Assembly: GCA_046330135.1 (NCBI GenBank) | Contig: JAXLTI010000003.1 | Location: 434,001 to 498,000, forward strand | Direction of reading: 5' to 3' | Source of the DNA: CAYYFX01 sp046330135 | GTDB lineage: Bacteria > ARS69 | DNA length: 64,000 bases | In this document: in pieces, positions 43,567 through 51,517 of the stretch | Position numbering within the stretch: the stretch's first letter is position 1 | How the letters are laid out: each line of letters opens with the position of its first letter | The notes under the pieces: model-generated | What the model was told of the DNA's origin: nothing | The model's input: only the letters and a program-made list of their open reading frames with translations | Databases searched by the model: none | Made by a program: the position numbers and the translations under genes

Positions 43567-44010
43567 CTAGCCGCGGAGGGGACGAACGCTCGACGGCAGG
43601 TACTTGACGAGGCAGCACTCGGTGCCGCCGTCGAACCGCCAGGACACCTCGTCCATGAAGGAACGGAGGATGTGCACACCGCGGCCGTGCTCGGCGAAGA
43701 GCTGTTCCCCCTCGATCGGACTCCCGACGGCGGAGGGATCGAAGCCCGCCCCCTGATCCCGGATGACGATGACCAGCTTCCCTTCCTCCGTACGGAACAC
43801 CACCTCGGTGGGCTTCGAAGAGTCCTCACGGTTTCCGTGCTGGATGGCGTTCGTTCCCGCCTCGACGACGGAGATGGTGATCGCGTTGCGCGTCTCCTCG
43901 TCGAAGTCCAGCTGCTGGGCCACTTCCTCCGCCACCGCGTTGATCACCGCGAGGGACTCGATCCGACTGGGGACGACGAGACGCACCTCGTCGACGCGTC
44001 TTGCGGTCAT
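43567..44010 (-). CDS. RsbW-type serine kinase / anti-sigma factor (HATPase_c_2)
   Basis: 147 residues, complete. GHKL motifs: N-box ITISVVEAGTNAIQHGN, G1 IRDQGAGFDPS, G2-like EHGRGVHILRSFMDEV. RsbW/SpoIIAB-type kinases bind a sigma factor and phosphorylate a STAS antagonist. Its gene is 39 bases before the SpoIIE-type phosphatase, forming two parts of a partner-switching set. No STAS gene or sigma gene is in the window. A TAGAAT -10 lies at 44063-44068 on the minus strand without a good -35. Confidence 0.88.
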   Translation of the reverse strand: MTARRVDEVRLVVPSRIESLAVINAVAEEVAQQLDFDEETRNAITISVVEAGTNAIQHGNREDSSKPTEVVFRTEEGKLVIVIRDQGAGFDPSAVGSPIEGEQLFAEHGRGVHILRSFMDEVSWRFDGGTECCLVKYLPSSVRPLRG

Positions 44011-44224
44011 CGGTCCGAGTCCCTCCGAGAAGACGGACGGCGGGGGGGAATTGTTCGCCTCATTCTAGCCCCATACCGCCCGCCGTGGGAGTAGCGGGTT
44101 GAACGCCGCCCCGGCGGGTTTCACAGCACACCGGAAGCTGACCGCCCGCCGAGCCTCGACACGCTTGCTGGCACTCATCGCCCGCCCCCCGGGCTGACCG
44201 GTTCGCCCAAGGGGCGTTCGCCCG

Positions 44225-44375
44225 CCCGCCGAGCTCGACCGTTCCTCCGCTGCGGACGGCGCGGCCGGGGCATCCATGCCCCGGCCTAGGCCTCGGCACT
44301 CGGCAGGCGTTCGGCCATCCGAAGGCCTTCCGCGGCTCGTGACGCCGCCTCGGAGGAACGGTCGAGCTCGGCGGG
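44225..44375. repeat. 25-bp perfect inverted repeat enclosing a perfect 11-bp hairpin
   Basis: 44225-44249 is the exact reverse complement of 44351-44375 (25 bases; core GAGCTCGACCGTTCCTCCG). Between them GGCCGGGGCAT-CC-ATGCCCCGGCC (44263-44286) forms an 11-bp hairpin. The whole can fold into a long branched structure on either strand. It could be a structured RNA, a protein-binding site or the remains of a mobile element. Confidence 0.85.
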
Positions 44376-44515
44376 CTTGCCACGCTTCGCCAACGCGCGG
44401 CACGCCGGGCGTGCGCGCAGGCACGCGACGGGGCTCACCGTCCGGCCGCGCGCCGCAGGTCCGCCGACGCCGTGCGACCCCGAGCCCGCTCCGTGACGCC
44501 GCGCGACCCAGGCAA

Positions 44516-44550
44516 CGATCCGGCTTCCCGCGCCGGGTTCTCCGCAGCGG
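44516..44550 (+). repeat. Left arm of an inverted repeat flanking the IS element
   Basis: 35 bases, inverted and repeated at 46001-46035 with two mismatches (shared core CGATCCGGCTTCCCGCGCCGG). The arms lie outside the IS inverted repeats, so they belong to the insertion locus. Confidence 0.8.
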
Positions 44551-44650
44551 CTTCGCGGAGTCGCTGATGGAATGGACTCCTCCCGCGACTCGCGCGGCAT
44601 CAAGTGCCAGAGTCGCCTAGTCCGTAGTCGACTGGAAGGAGGAGTCCGCC

Positions 44651-45682
44651 ATGAAGTCTACGACCATCGCCCTGGATCTCGCCAGCACCACCATCGAGGT
44701 CGCCGTCTCCAACCACCCCGGCCACGTCCACGAGCGTCATCGGCTCTCCCGCAAGCGCGTGCTCTCGTTCTTCCGCGAGCGAGAGCCCGCGAAGGTCCTC
44801 ATGGAAGCTTGCGGTTCCGCCCACTACTGGGCGCGTGAGATCCGGGCGTTGGGACACGAGGTCCAGCTCCTGCCCCCTCACGCGGTGCGTCCCTACGTCA
44901 CCCGCAACAAGACCGATCGCGCCGACGCCAAGGGCATCCTGGAAGCCTTCCGCAACGAGGAGATCCTTCCCGTCCCGATCAAGTCCCCCGATCAGCAGGC
45001 CCTCGCCGCCATCCATCGGCTCCGCTCCGCATGGATCACCACGCGCACCGCGCGCCTCAATGCCCTGCGCGGCTGCCTGCGAGAATTCGGCATCCTCATC
45101 CCTCTGGGCGCTCGCAAGGTCGCGCCTCACGTGCGTCTCGTCTTGGAGGACGCCCAGACCCCGATCCCCGAGCTGCTCCGCCCGCTCCTCGCCCAGACCC
45201 TCGACGAGCTCGAGGAGATCGAGCGACGCATCCACCTCGCGGAGCGGGATCTCGTGTCGGTCGAGAAGACCCACCCCGACGTGGAACGCTCGCGCTCCAT
45301 CCCCGGAGTCGGTCCGATGATCTCCACCGCCATCGCCGCCTTCGTCGGCGATCTCCGGCGCTTCTCATCCGCTCGTCGCTTCTCCAGCTACCTCGGCATC
45401 ACTCCCAAGGAGGACTCCACCGGCAAGTTCCGCCGACTCGGAGCGATCAGCCGGCGCGGTGATCCCTACCTGCGCATGCTCCTCATCCAGGGAGCGCAGT
45501 CGATGCTCTGGAGAGCTCGCTCGAAGAAGGACCCCGACCGCGTGCTTCGCTGGGCCCTGGAGGTCCAACGGCGGCGTGGAACCAACAAGGCTGCCGTGGC
45601 ACTGGCCAACAAGATGGCTCGGATGATCTGGGCCGTCTGCACCCACGAGACCACTTACCGCAAGGAGATCACCGCATCGTAG
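44651..45682 (+). CDS. IS110-family (IS1111-type) DEDD transposase
   Basis: 343 residues, intact. GGAAGGAGGAG precedes the ATG. RuvC-like N-terminal domain with Asp9 (ALDLAS), Glu52 (LMEACGSAHYWARE) and Asp89/Asp92 (KTDRADAKG), the DEDD set. The middle is helical. The C-terminal transposase_20 domain has SIPGVGPMISTAIAAFVGD, RFSSYLGITPKEDSTG with the candidate catalytic Ser256, and GAISRRGDPYLRMLL. The MEACG-x-AHYWAR and PIKSPDQQA motifs are those of the IS1111 branch. The enzyme is RNA-guided in this family. No frameshift, so it may be active. Confidence 0.93.
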   Translation: MKSTTIALDLASTTIEVAVSNHPGHVHERHRLSRKRVLSFFREREPAKVLMEACGSAHYWAREIRALGHEVQLLPPHAVRPYVTRNKTDRADAKGILEAFRNEEILPVPIKSPDQQALAAIHRLRSAWITTRTARLNALRGCLREFGILIPLGARKVAPHVRLVLEDAQTPIPELLRPLLAQTLDELEEIERRIHLAERDLVSVEKTHPDVERSRSIPGVGPMISTAIAAFVGDLRRFSSARRFSSYLGITPKEDSTGKFRRLGAISRRGDPYLRMLLIQGAQSMLWRARSKKDPDRVLRWALEVQRRRGTNKAAVALANKMARMIWAVCTHETTYRKEITAS

Positions 45683-45918
45683 ATCCCCCCGCTCGAATGG
45701 CTTGCGTCGAGACACGGGATGATGGCGAACCGGCTCTGACCGGCGCGGGGGAAAGCCGTCTGGCTACTTGACCCCTTGGGGTCGTGAACCGCCGATTGGC
45801 TCCCCGCGCGCGACTCTCCATCTTGGCCAGGGGTTCCCAAGCACCCACCACAGGCCGGAGATACGACTGCAGTCACGATCCCGGTCCGCCCCACCCCGCC
45901 TCGATGAAAGCCCCTTGT
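45683..45918 (+). ncRNA. Candidate seekRNA/bridge RNA region of the IS1111-type element
   Basis: The 236 bases between the transposase stop and the right inverted repeat contain no gene. They include a 6-bp hairpin GACCCC-TT-GGGGTC (45770-45783) and other pairing (ACCGGCTCTGACCGGC near 45730). In IS1111-type elements the guide RNA is encoded exactly here. Ends and target-binding loops cannot be set by eye. Confidence 0.55.
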
Positions 45919-45937
45919 GGGAGGAGTCCAGATACGC

Positions 45938-45997
45938 AGCCAGGATGGCGGAGGCGACGGAGCGGGAGGGCGCCGGAGCCAGGATGGCGTAGGCGAC
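45938..45997. repeat. Two 21-bp direct repeats right of the IS element
   Basis: 45938-45958 and 45977-45997 match at 20 of 21 positions, 39 bases apart. Each contains the small palindrome GCCAGGATGGC, typical of REP-like intergenic repeats. They lie in the remaining gap before the pseudouridine synthase gene. Confidence 0.75.
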
Positions 45998-46000
45998 CGT

Positions 46001-46035
46001 CCGCGGCGGAGAAGCCGGCGCGGGAAGCCGGATCG
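46001..46035 (-). repeat. Right arm of the inverted repeat flanking the IS element
   Basis: Reverse complement of 44516-44550 with two mismatches in 35 bases. It follows the 21-bp direct repeats directly. Confidence 0.8.
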
Positions 46036-46061
46036 GGGCAACTCCCCCCGCGCGATGCGGG

Positions 46062-47033
46062 TCAAGCGCGTCCCGTCACGAGCGCGACGAGGCGCCGCAT
46101 GTCGTCGGGCAGCGGGCTCTCGAACGCCACGCGCTGCTCCGTGACGGGGTGGACGAATTCCAGCCGGCGGGCGTGCAGCGCGGGGCGCGCGATGGCCTGC
46201 GCCAGCTCCTCCGCGAGGCGGCGGCCGGCCGGCGACGCGTCCGCGAGCGCCCGGCGTCGACTGCCGTAGGCCGGGTCCCCCACGACCGGATGCCCGCGGT
46301 GCGCGAGGTGCACGCGGATCTGGTGGGTCCGCCCGGTCTCCAGCCGCGCCTCGACGTACGAAGCGATCTCCGTGGCGTGGATCGCGCGCACGTGCGTCGT
46401 GGCCGCCTTGCCGCGGCTCAGCACCGCCATCCGCTTGCGATCCCGCGGATGCCGTCCGATCGGCGCCGTGATGGTCAGACGACCCGGGAGGCGTCCCCAG
46501 ACCACGGCCTCGTACGTGCGCGCCACCTCGTGCGCGGCGACCGCTCGCGCGAGACGCCGGTGCGTCTCGTCGTCCTTCGCCACCACGAGGAGCCCCGAGG
46601 TCCCCTTGTCCAGGCGATGGACGATGCCCGGCCGCATCGGCCCGGCGACGTCCGAGAGGCCGCGCATCCGGAAGAGGAGCGCGTTCACGAGCGTGCCGGC
46701 GCGAACGGAGCCGGCCGGGTGCGTCGACATGCCGGCCGGTTTGTCCACCACCGCGAGATGCTCGTCCTCGTACACGATCCCGAGCGCCAGGTCCTCGGCG
46801 GGGAAGTCCGGGGGCACGGGCGGAACGACCTCGATCTCGACGGCGTCGCCGGCGACGACCTCGCTCGCGGGCCGCGCCGAGCGCCCGTTCACGCGGACCT
46901 TGCCGGCGCGGATCAGCCGCGCGATCGACGAGCGGGACTCCTGGCCCTCGAGCAGCCGGGCCAGCGCCCGATCAAGCCGCTCGGCCCCGCTCCCCGGCGG
47001 GATCTGCAGGACCAGCGGCTCCTTCGGGGTCAT
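46062..47033 (-). CDS. RluA-family 23S rRNA pseudouridine synthase (RluD-like)
   Basis: 323 residues. N-terminal S4 domain (about 15-75: RLDRALARLLEGQESRSSIARLIRAGKVRVNGR), then the catalytic domain: VVDKPAGMSTHPAG, IVHRLDKGTSGLLVVAKDD with catalytic Asp near 145, ARTYEAVVWGRL, RLETGRTHQIRVHLAHRGHPVVGDPAYG. RluD acts on helix 69 of 23S rRNA; the S4 plus RluA order fits RluC/RluD. The start overlaps the lspA end by 62 bases. It sits beside lspA, as in many genomes. Confidence 0.92.
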   Translation of the reverse strand: MTPKEPLVLQIPPGSGAERLDRALARLLEGQESRSSIARLIRAGKVRVNGRSARPASEVVAGDAVEIEVVPPVPPDFPAEDLALGIVYEDEHLAVVDKPAGMSTHPAGSVRAGTLVNALLFRMRGLSDVAGPMRPGIVHRLDKGTSGLLVVAKDDETHRRLARAVAAHEVARTYEAVVWGRLPGRLTITAPIGRHPRDRKRMAVLSRGKAATTHVRAIHATEIASYVEARLETGRTHQIRVHLAHRGHPVVGDPAYGSRRRALADASPAGRRLAEELAQAIARPALHARRLEFVHPVTEQRVAFESPLPDDMRRLVALVTGRA

Positions 47034-47553
47034 TCGGTTGCGTCCCCGCCTTTGCCTCCGTCTCCGGCTCCTTGCGGAACAGGTGCAGAGCCAGAAGCCC
47101 CACGCCCACGGAGACGCCGATGTCGGCTACGTTGAAGATCGGCCACGAGAACCCCGCCACGCTCAGATGCAGGAAGTCCACCACCTCGCCGAGGCGCACG
47201 CGATCCGCGAGGTTGCCGAGGGCTCCGCCCAGGATGAGCGCGAGCGCCCAGCGTGCGGAGGTGGTGCGCTCCGAGCGCCAGTAGTAGAAGAGGATGAACG
47301 CAGCGACGACGATCGTCACGGCGATGAACGACCAGCGGCCGCCGAGGTCCAGCCCGAACGCGGCGCCCTGGTTGTGCACGTAGGTCAGGCGGAAGAAGCT
47401 GCCCAGCACCTGCCGCGACTGTCCGCGCCACATGCTCGCGGAGACGAGGTGCTTCGTCCACTGGTCCAGGACGAGCACGATCAACGTGACGAGGTAGAAC
47501 CACGCCGAGGAGGGACTCCTCTCCGGCTTCCCGCTCAGGCCCGTTTCAGACAC
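46972..47553 (-). CDS. lspA: Lipoprotein signal peptidase
   Basis: 193 residues from a GTG that lies inside the end of ileS (19-base overlap). It cleaves signal peptides of prolipoproteins in the inner membrane. Four membrane helices, with LVLDQWTKHLV, YVHNQGAAFGL, GNLADRVRLGEVVDFLHL (catalytic Asp) and WPIFNVADIGVSVGVGLL (catalytic Asp). The C-terminal 25 residues (KAGTQPNDPEGAAGPADP) are an extra hydrophilic tail made by reading into the pseudouridine synthase gene. Confidence 0.93.
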   Translation of the reverse strand: MSETGLSGKPERSPSSAWFYLVTLIVLVLDQWTKHLVSASMWRGQSRQVLGSFFRLTYVHNQGAAFGLDLGGRWSFIAVTIVVAAFILFYYWRSERTTSARWALALILGGALGNLADRVRLGEVVDFLHLSVAGFSWPIFNVADIGVSVGVGLLALHLFRKEPETEAKAGTQPNDPEGAAGPADPAGERGRAA

Positions 47554-50500
47554 AGCGTCGCCGGCTCCCCGTTGATGGTCCATTCCTCGCGCGCCTCCCC
47601 CGCTCCCTGCCCGCTCGCGATCCGGTCCGCCTGCGTCTCGTGGCGGATGAGATCGCCGTGGCGCTCGAGAGCGACGCGCAGCGGCTCCGTGCCGTCGAAG
47701 AAGATCTCGATTCGATCGGTGACGTCGAAGCCCGCCTTCTTCCGCATGAACTGCACCTTGTTGATGATCTCGCGCGCGAAGCCTTCGTCCCGCAGGTCGT
47801 CGTCGATGGCGAGATCGAGCAGCAGCGACCAGCCCGCCTCGCGCTCGACGACCCAGCCCTCGGGATCCTCGTGCGCCACGATCACCTCTTCCCGCCGCAC
47901 GACGTGCCGTGCACCGCCCGCTTCCAGCTCCACCTCGCCCGCGCGCTCCAGCGTCTGGACCGCAGGGGCGTCGAGCTTCGCCACCGCCGCCGCGACCGTC
48001 TTCACGTCCTTGCCGAAGCGCGGGCCGAGGACGTCGAAGCGGGCCTTCGCGGAGAGGCGGACCGCGCTCGCCTCCGCCGTCTCGGCGCGCTTCACGTTCA
48101 GCTCGTCCAGCACGACGTCCATCAACTCGCCGTCCGGAATCGCCCCGCCCGGAGACACGATCCGCATGCGCCCGAGCGGCTGACGCGTCTTGATGTTCGC
48201 GCGCGCCCGCGCGGCGCGTCCGAGGCGCACGAGCCGCCGGGCGTCGTCCATGCGGCGCTCGAGCTCCTCGTCGGCGAAGGACGCCGGCGGCTCCGGCCAC
48301 GGCGTGAGGTGAACGCTCTCCGGAGCGCCGTCGCGCCCCGCGGCGAGCCCGCACCAGAGGGAATCCGCGAGGAACGGCGCGAAGGGCGCGGCGAGACGCG
48401 CCGACGCGTCCAGGCAGACGTACAGCGTGTCGAAGGCGGCGCGCTTGTCCGCCTCCATCCCGTGCGCCCAGAAGCGTTCGCGCGTGCGGCGCACGTACCA
48501 GTTCGACAGGTCGTCGATCACGAACTCCTCGACGGCCCGCCCCGCGCGCGAGATCTCGAGCGCATCGAGCGCCCGCGAAGCCGTGGCGACGGTGGACGAG
48601 AGGCGAGAGAGGATCCATCGATCGAGCAGCGGGCGCTCCGGGGGCGCGGGTGCTTCGCCCGGCGTCCAGCCGTCGAGGTTCGCGTAGCGAGCGAAGAACT
48701 GATACAGGTTCCGCAGCGTGTCCAGGATCTTGCGCGAGACCTCGATCACGCCCTCCGCCGAGAAGCGCATCGCGCCCGACGGGTTGTTCGTGACGGTCAT
48801 GAACCAGCGCAAGGCGTCCGCGCCGCCCACCTCCACCGCTTCCCACGGATCCACGGTGTTGCCGAGGCTCTTCGACATCTTCCGCCCGTCCCCCGCGAAC
48901 AGGAGCCCGGTCACGAGGCACGAGCGATATGCGGGCTGGTTCTTCACGAGCGTCGCGATCGCGTGCAGGCTGTAGAACCACCCGCGCGTCTGGTCGATCC
49001 CTTCGCAGATGAAGTCCGCGGGGAACTGCTGCGCGGAACGCTCCCGGTTCTCGAAGGGCCAGTGCCACTGCGCGAACGGCATCGCGCCCGAATCGAACCA
49101 GACGTCGACGACCTCGGGGATGCGGCGCATCGTCCCGCCCTCCCCATCGGACCACGTGATCTCGTCGACGTACGGGCGATGGAGATCCAGGCCGGACAGG
49201 TCGCGCCCGGCCTTCGCGGACAGCTCGGCGACCGAGCCGATCACCTCGATGCGGTTCGGGTCGGTGTCCGAGAGCCAGATCGGCAGCGGCGTGCCCCAGA
49301 AGCGCTCGCGGGACAGGGCCCAGTCCACGTTGTTGGCGAGCCAATCGCCGAAGCGCCCGTCGCGGATGTGCTCCGGCACCCAGCGGATCTGCGCGTTCAG
49401 CTCCACCAGACGGTTCTTGATGGCCGTCGTGCGCACGTACCACGCCTCGCGCGCGACGTACATGAGGGGGTCGTCCCCTCGCCAGTTGAACGGGTACGTG
49501 TGCTTGTACGTCGCCTGGCGGAAGAGAAGGCCTCTCTCCTTCAGGTTCCGAGTGATCGGCTTGTCCGCGTCCTTGAACCAGAGACCCGCGAACGGACCCA
49601 GCTCCGGCCCGAGGAGGCCGGCGTCGTCCGTGTACTGGAGGCGAGGCAGGTCGTGCCGGCGCCCCGCGTCGAGGTCGTCCGCGCCGAACGCGGGCGCGAT
49701 GTGCACGATCCCGGTACCGTCCGTCGTGGTGACGAAGGGCTCGGCGATCACGGTCCACGCCGCCGGGTGGTCTGTGCGCTTCGACTCGAAGAAGTCGAAG
49801 AGCGGCACGTAGCGGCGTCCGACGAGGGCGCGCCCGGGCATGCGCTCCACGACCTCCGCGTCCGCTCCGAGCACGGCCGCGCGCAACGCCTCCGCGAGGA
49901 CGAGGTGCTCCTCCCCCACGCGCACCTTCGCGTACTCCACGTCGGGATGCACGGCCAGGGCGGAGTTCCCCGGCAACGTCCACGGCGTGGTGGTCCAGAC
50001 GAGGAAGCTGGTGGCAGGCTCGTCCGCCCAGCGGAAGCGCAGGTAGACCGACGGATCCTCCACCTCGCGGTAGCCGAGCGCGATCTCGTGGTCCGAGAGC
50101 GTGGTCCCGGAGCGGGTGGAGTAGGCCACGGTCTTGAAGTCCCGGTACAACAGGCCTTTCTCGTGGATCGCCTTCAGCAACGCCCACACGGACTCGATGT
50201 AGGGATTCGTGAGCGTGACGTACTCGTCGTTCAGGTCCACCCAGTACCCGATGCGCTCGGTCAGCCGCCGCCACTCCTCGAGGTACGTGAAGACGGACTC
50301 CCGGCAGCGCTTGTTGAACTCCTCGATCCCGAGCTTCTCGACGATCTCGCGCTTGTTCGCGATGCCGAGGCGCTTCTCCACCTCGAGCTCCACCGGGAGC
50401 CCGTGCGTGTCCCAGCCGCCGCGACGCAGCACCCAGCGCCCGCGCATCGTCTGGTAGCGGCACACGAGATCCTTGACCGTGCGCGCCAGCACGTGGTGCA

Positions 50501-50696
50501 CGCCGGGCTTGCCGTTCGCGGTGGGCGGACCCTCGTAGAACACGAAGGGCGACCCGGCGGCGGTGCGCTCGACGCTCTTGCGGAAGATGTCGCGCGACTT
50601 CCACTCCTCGAGCCGGCGCAGCTCCGCTTCGCGCGCGGGCGCGAGGACGCTCTCCAGCGGGTAGATCGGCCGGGTGGCCCGCGCTTCCGACTTCAC
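47535..50696 (-). CDS. ileS: Isoleucyl-tRNA synthetase
   Basis: 1053 residues from a GTG overlapping the upstream stop (GTGA). Class Ia motifs: PTANGKPGVHHVLART (HIGH variant), the editing domain with LVWTTTPWTLPGNSALAV, and KMSKSLGNTVDP (KMSKS). After the anticodon-binding domain the C-terminus runs LNVKRAETAE, FDVLGPRFGKDVKTVAAAVAKL, DEGFAREIINKVQFMRKKAGFDVTDRI, the layout of the eukaryote-like long form (ileS2), which lacks the E. coli-type C-terminal zinc finger and is often insensitive to mupirocin. The type assignment is by family pattern only. Confidence 0.95.
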   Translation of the reverse strand: MKSEARATRPIYPLESVLAPAREAELRRLEEWKSRDIFRKSVERTAAGSPFVFYEGPPTANGKPGVHHVLARTVKDLVCRYQTMRGRWVLRRGGWDTHGLPVELEVEKRLGIANKREIVEKLGIEEFNKRCRESVFTYLEEWRRLTERIGYWVDLNDEYVTLTNPYIESVWALLKAIHEKGLLYRDFKTVAYSTRSGTTLSDHEIALGYREVEDPSVYLRFRWADEPATSFLVWTTTPWTLPGNSALAVHPDVEYAKVRVGEEHLVLAEALRAAVLGADAEVVERMPGRALVGRRYVPLFDFFESKRTDHPAAWTVIAEPFVTTTDGTGIVHIAPAFGADDLDAGRRHDLPRLQYTDDAGLLGPELGPFAGLWFKDADKPITRNLKERGLLFRQATYKHTYPFNWRGDDPLMYVAREAWYVRTTAIKNRLVELNAQIRWVPEHIRDGRFGDWLANNVDWALSRERFWGTPLPIWLSDTDPNRIEVIGSVAELSAKAGRDLSGLDLHRPYVDEITWSDGEGGTMRRIPEVVDVWFDSGAMPFAQWHWPFENRERSAQQFPADFICEGIDQTRGWFYSLHAIATLVKNQPAYRSCLVTGLLFAGDGRKMSKSLGNTVDPWEAVEVGGADALRWFMTVTNNPSGAMRFSAEGVIEVSRKILDTLRNLYQFFARYANLDGWTPGEAPAPPERPLLDRWILSRLSSTVATASRALDALEISRAGRAVEEFVIDDLSNWYVRRTRERFWAHGMEADKRAAFDTLYVCLDASARLAAPFAPFLADSLWCGLAAGRDGAPESVHLTPWPEPPASFADEELERRMDDARRLVRLGRAARARANIKTRQPLGRMRIVSPGGAIPDGELMDVVLDELNVKRAETAEASAVRLSAKARFDVLGPRFGKDVKTVAAAVAKLDAPAVQTLERAGEVELEAGGARHVVRREEVIVAHEDPEGWVVEREAGWSLLLDLAIDDDLRDEGFAREIINKVQFMRKKAGFDVTDRIEIFFDGTEPLRVALERHGDLIRHETQADRIASGQGAGEAREEWTINGEPATLCLKRA

Positions 50697-51514
50697 GGCT
50701 TCCTCCGAAGAACGCCTTCCAGGATCTTCCCCACGCGGCCCGCCGCGGCCTCCGCCGCCGCCACCACGCGCTCGTGCGCCAGCGGCGCGGGCGCCTCCCC
50801 GAACGCGAGGTCGGTCACCACCGACAGCGCGAGGACGCGGAGCTGCGCGTGCACCGCCACGATCGTCTCCGGCACGGTGGACATCCCCACGAGGTCTCCG
50901 CCGAGCGCGCGCAGCATCCGCAGCTCGGACGGCGTCTCGAACTGAGGGCCGCTCACCGCCACGTACACGCCGCGGCGCACCGGGATCCCGGTCTCGCGCG
51001 CCGCCGCCTCCGCGTGTTCCACGAGCGCACGGTCGTACGCCGACGACAGGTCCGGGAAGCGCGTCCCCAGCTCGTCGTCGTTCGGACCCGCGAGCGGGCT
51101 CTCGCCGAGGAGATTCAGATGGTCGGTGATCACCACGATGTTCCCGACGTCGAAGCCCGGGCGCAACGCGCCCGCCGCGCTCGTGAGCCCGATCCACCGC
51201 GCCCCGAGCGCCCGGGCCACGCGGACCGGGAACGTCACCGCCGGGAGATCGACGCCCTCATAGTAGTGGACGCGCCCGCGGGCGACCAGACAGCTCGCGC
51301 CCGCGACAACGCCCCACTCGAGACGTCGCGGGTGACCGGAGACGCGCCCGCGCGGGAAGCCGGGGATCTCCTCGAAGGGCACGGCGACAGGGCGCTCGAG
51401 GGGCAGCGCGCCGGAGAGCCCCGAGCCGAGGACGAACGCCGCGTCGACGCGGCCCACGCCGCGGCTCCGGAGGAAGTCGGCCGCCTCCCGGACGCGGTCC
51501 GCCGGCTCGCCCAA
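50693..51514 (-). CDS. punA: Purine nucleoside phosphorylase
   Basis: 273 residues. The start appears to be TTG at 51514, three bases after the DivIVA stop; it lacks a clear ribosome site, which suggests coupling. It splits purine nucleosides with phosphate (trimeric class). Motifs: FVLGSGLSGAL, GHPRRLEWG, ARGRVHYYEGVDL, GLTSAAGALRPGFDVGNIVVITDHLNL, VYVAVSGPQFETPSELRMLRALGGDLVGMSTVPE with the base-binding Glu, and VVTDLAFG (usually VTNxA; Asp here may alter base preference). Confidence 0.92.
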   Translation of the reverse strand: MGEPADRVREAADFLRSRGVGRVDAAFVLGSGLSGALPLERPVAVPFEEIPGFPRGRVSGHPRRLEWGVVAGASCLVARGRVHYYEGVDLPAVTFPVRVARALGARWIGLTSAAGALRPGFDVGNIVVITDHLNLLGESPLAGPNDDELGTRFPDLSSAYDRALVEHAEAAARETGIPVRRGVYVAVSGPQFETPSELRMLRALGGDLVGMSTVPETIVAVHAQLRVLALSVVTDLAFGEAPAPLAHERVVAAAEAAAGRVGKILEGVLRRKP

Positions 51515-51517
51515 AGG

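Larger units (their letters stand above)
44011..44572. other. Structured intergenic region left of the IS element
   Basis: About 560 bases with no convincing gene. It holds the 25-bp inverted repeat with a central hairpin (44225-44375), a diverged third copy of the repeat sequence near 44145 (CCGCCCGCCGAGCCTCGAC), the phrase GTGACGCCGC twice (about 44339 and 44493), and the left 35-base arm at 44516. Confidence 0.6.
44573..45930 (+). mobile_element. IS110-family element, IS1111-type
   Basis: The borders given are 12-bp perfect inverted repeats: TGGACTCCTCCC at 44573-44584 and GGGAGGAGTCCA at 45919-45930. IS1111-type elements carry such sub-terminal repeats a few bases inside their true ends, so the element probably spans about 44566-45933. 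The left non-coding part is short (66 bases) and the right one long (236 bases), as expected for the IS1111 branch, whose guide RNA lies downstream of the transposase. No target duplication is expected for the family. Confidence 0.8.

Noticed and set aside
44060..44603. Small minus-strand open frames (about 105-120 codons) left of the IS element
   Set aside because: They mutually overlap, have Arg/Ala-rich composition and no ribosome site, and coincide with the inverted repeats.
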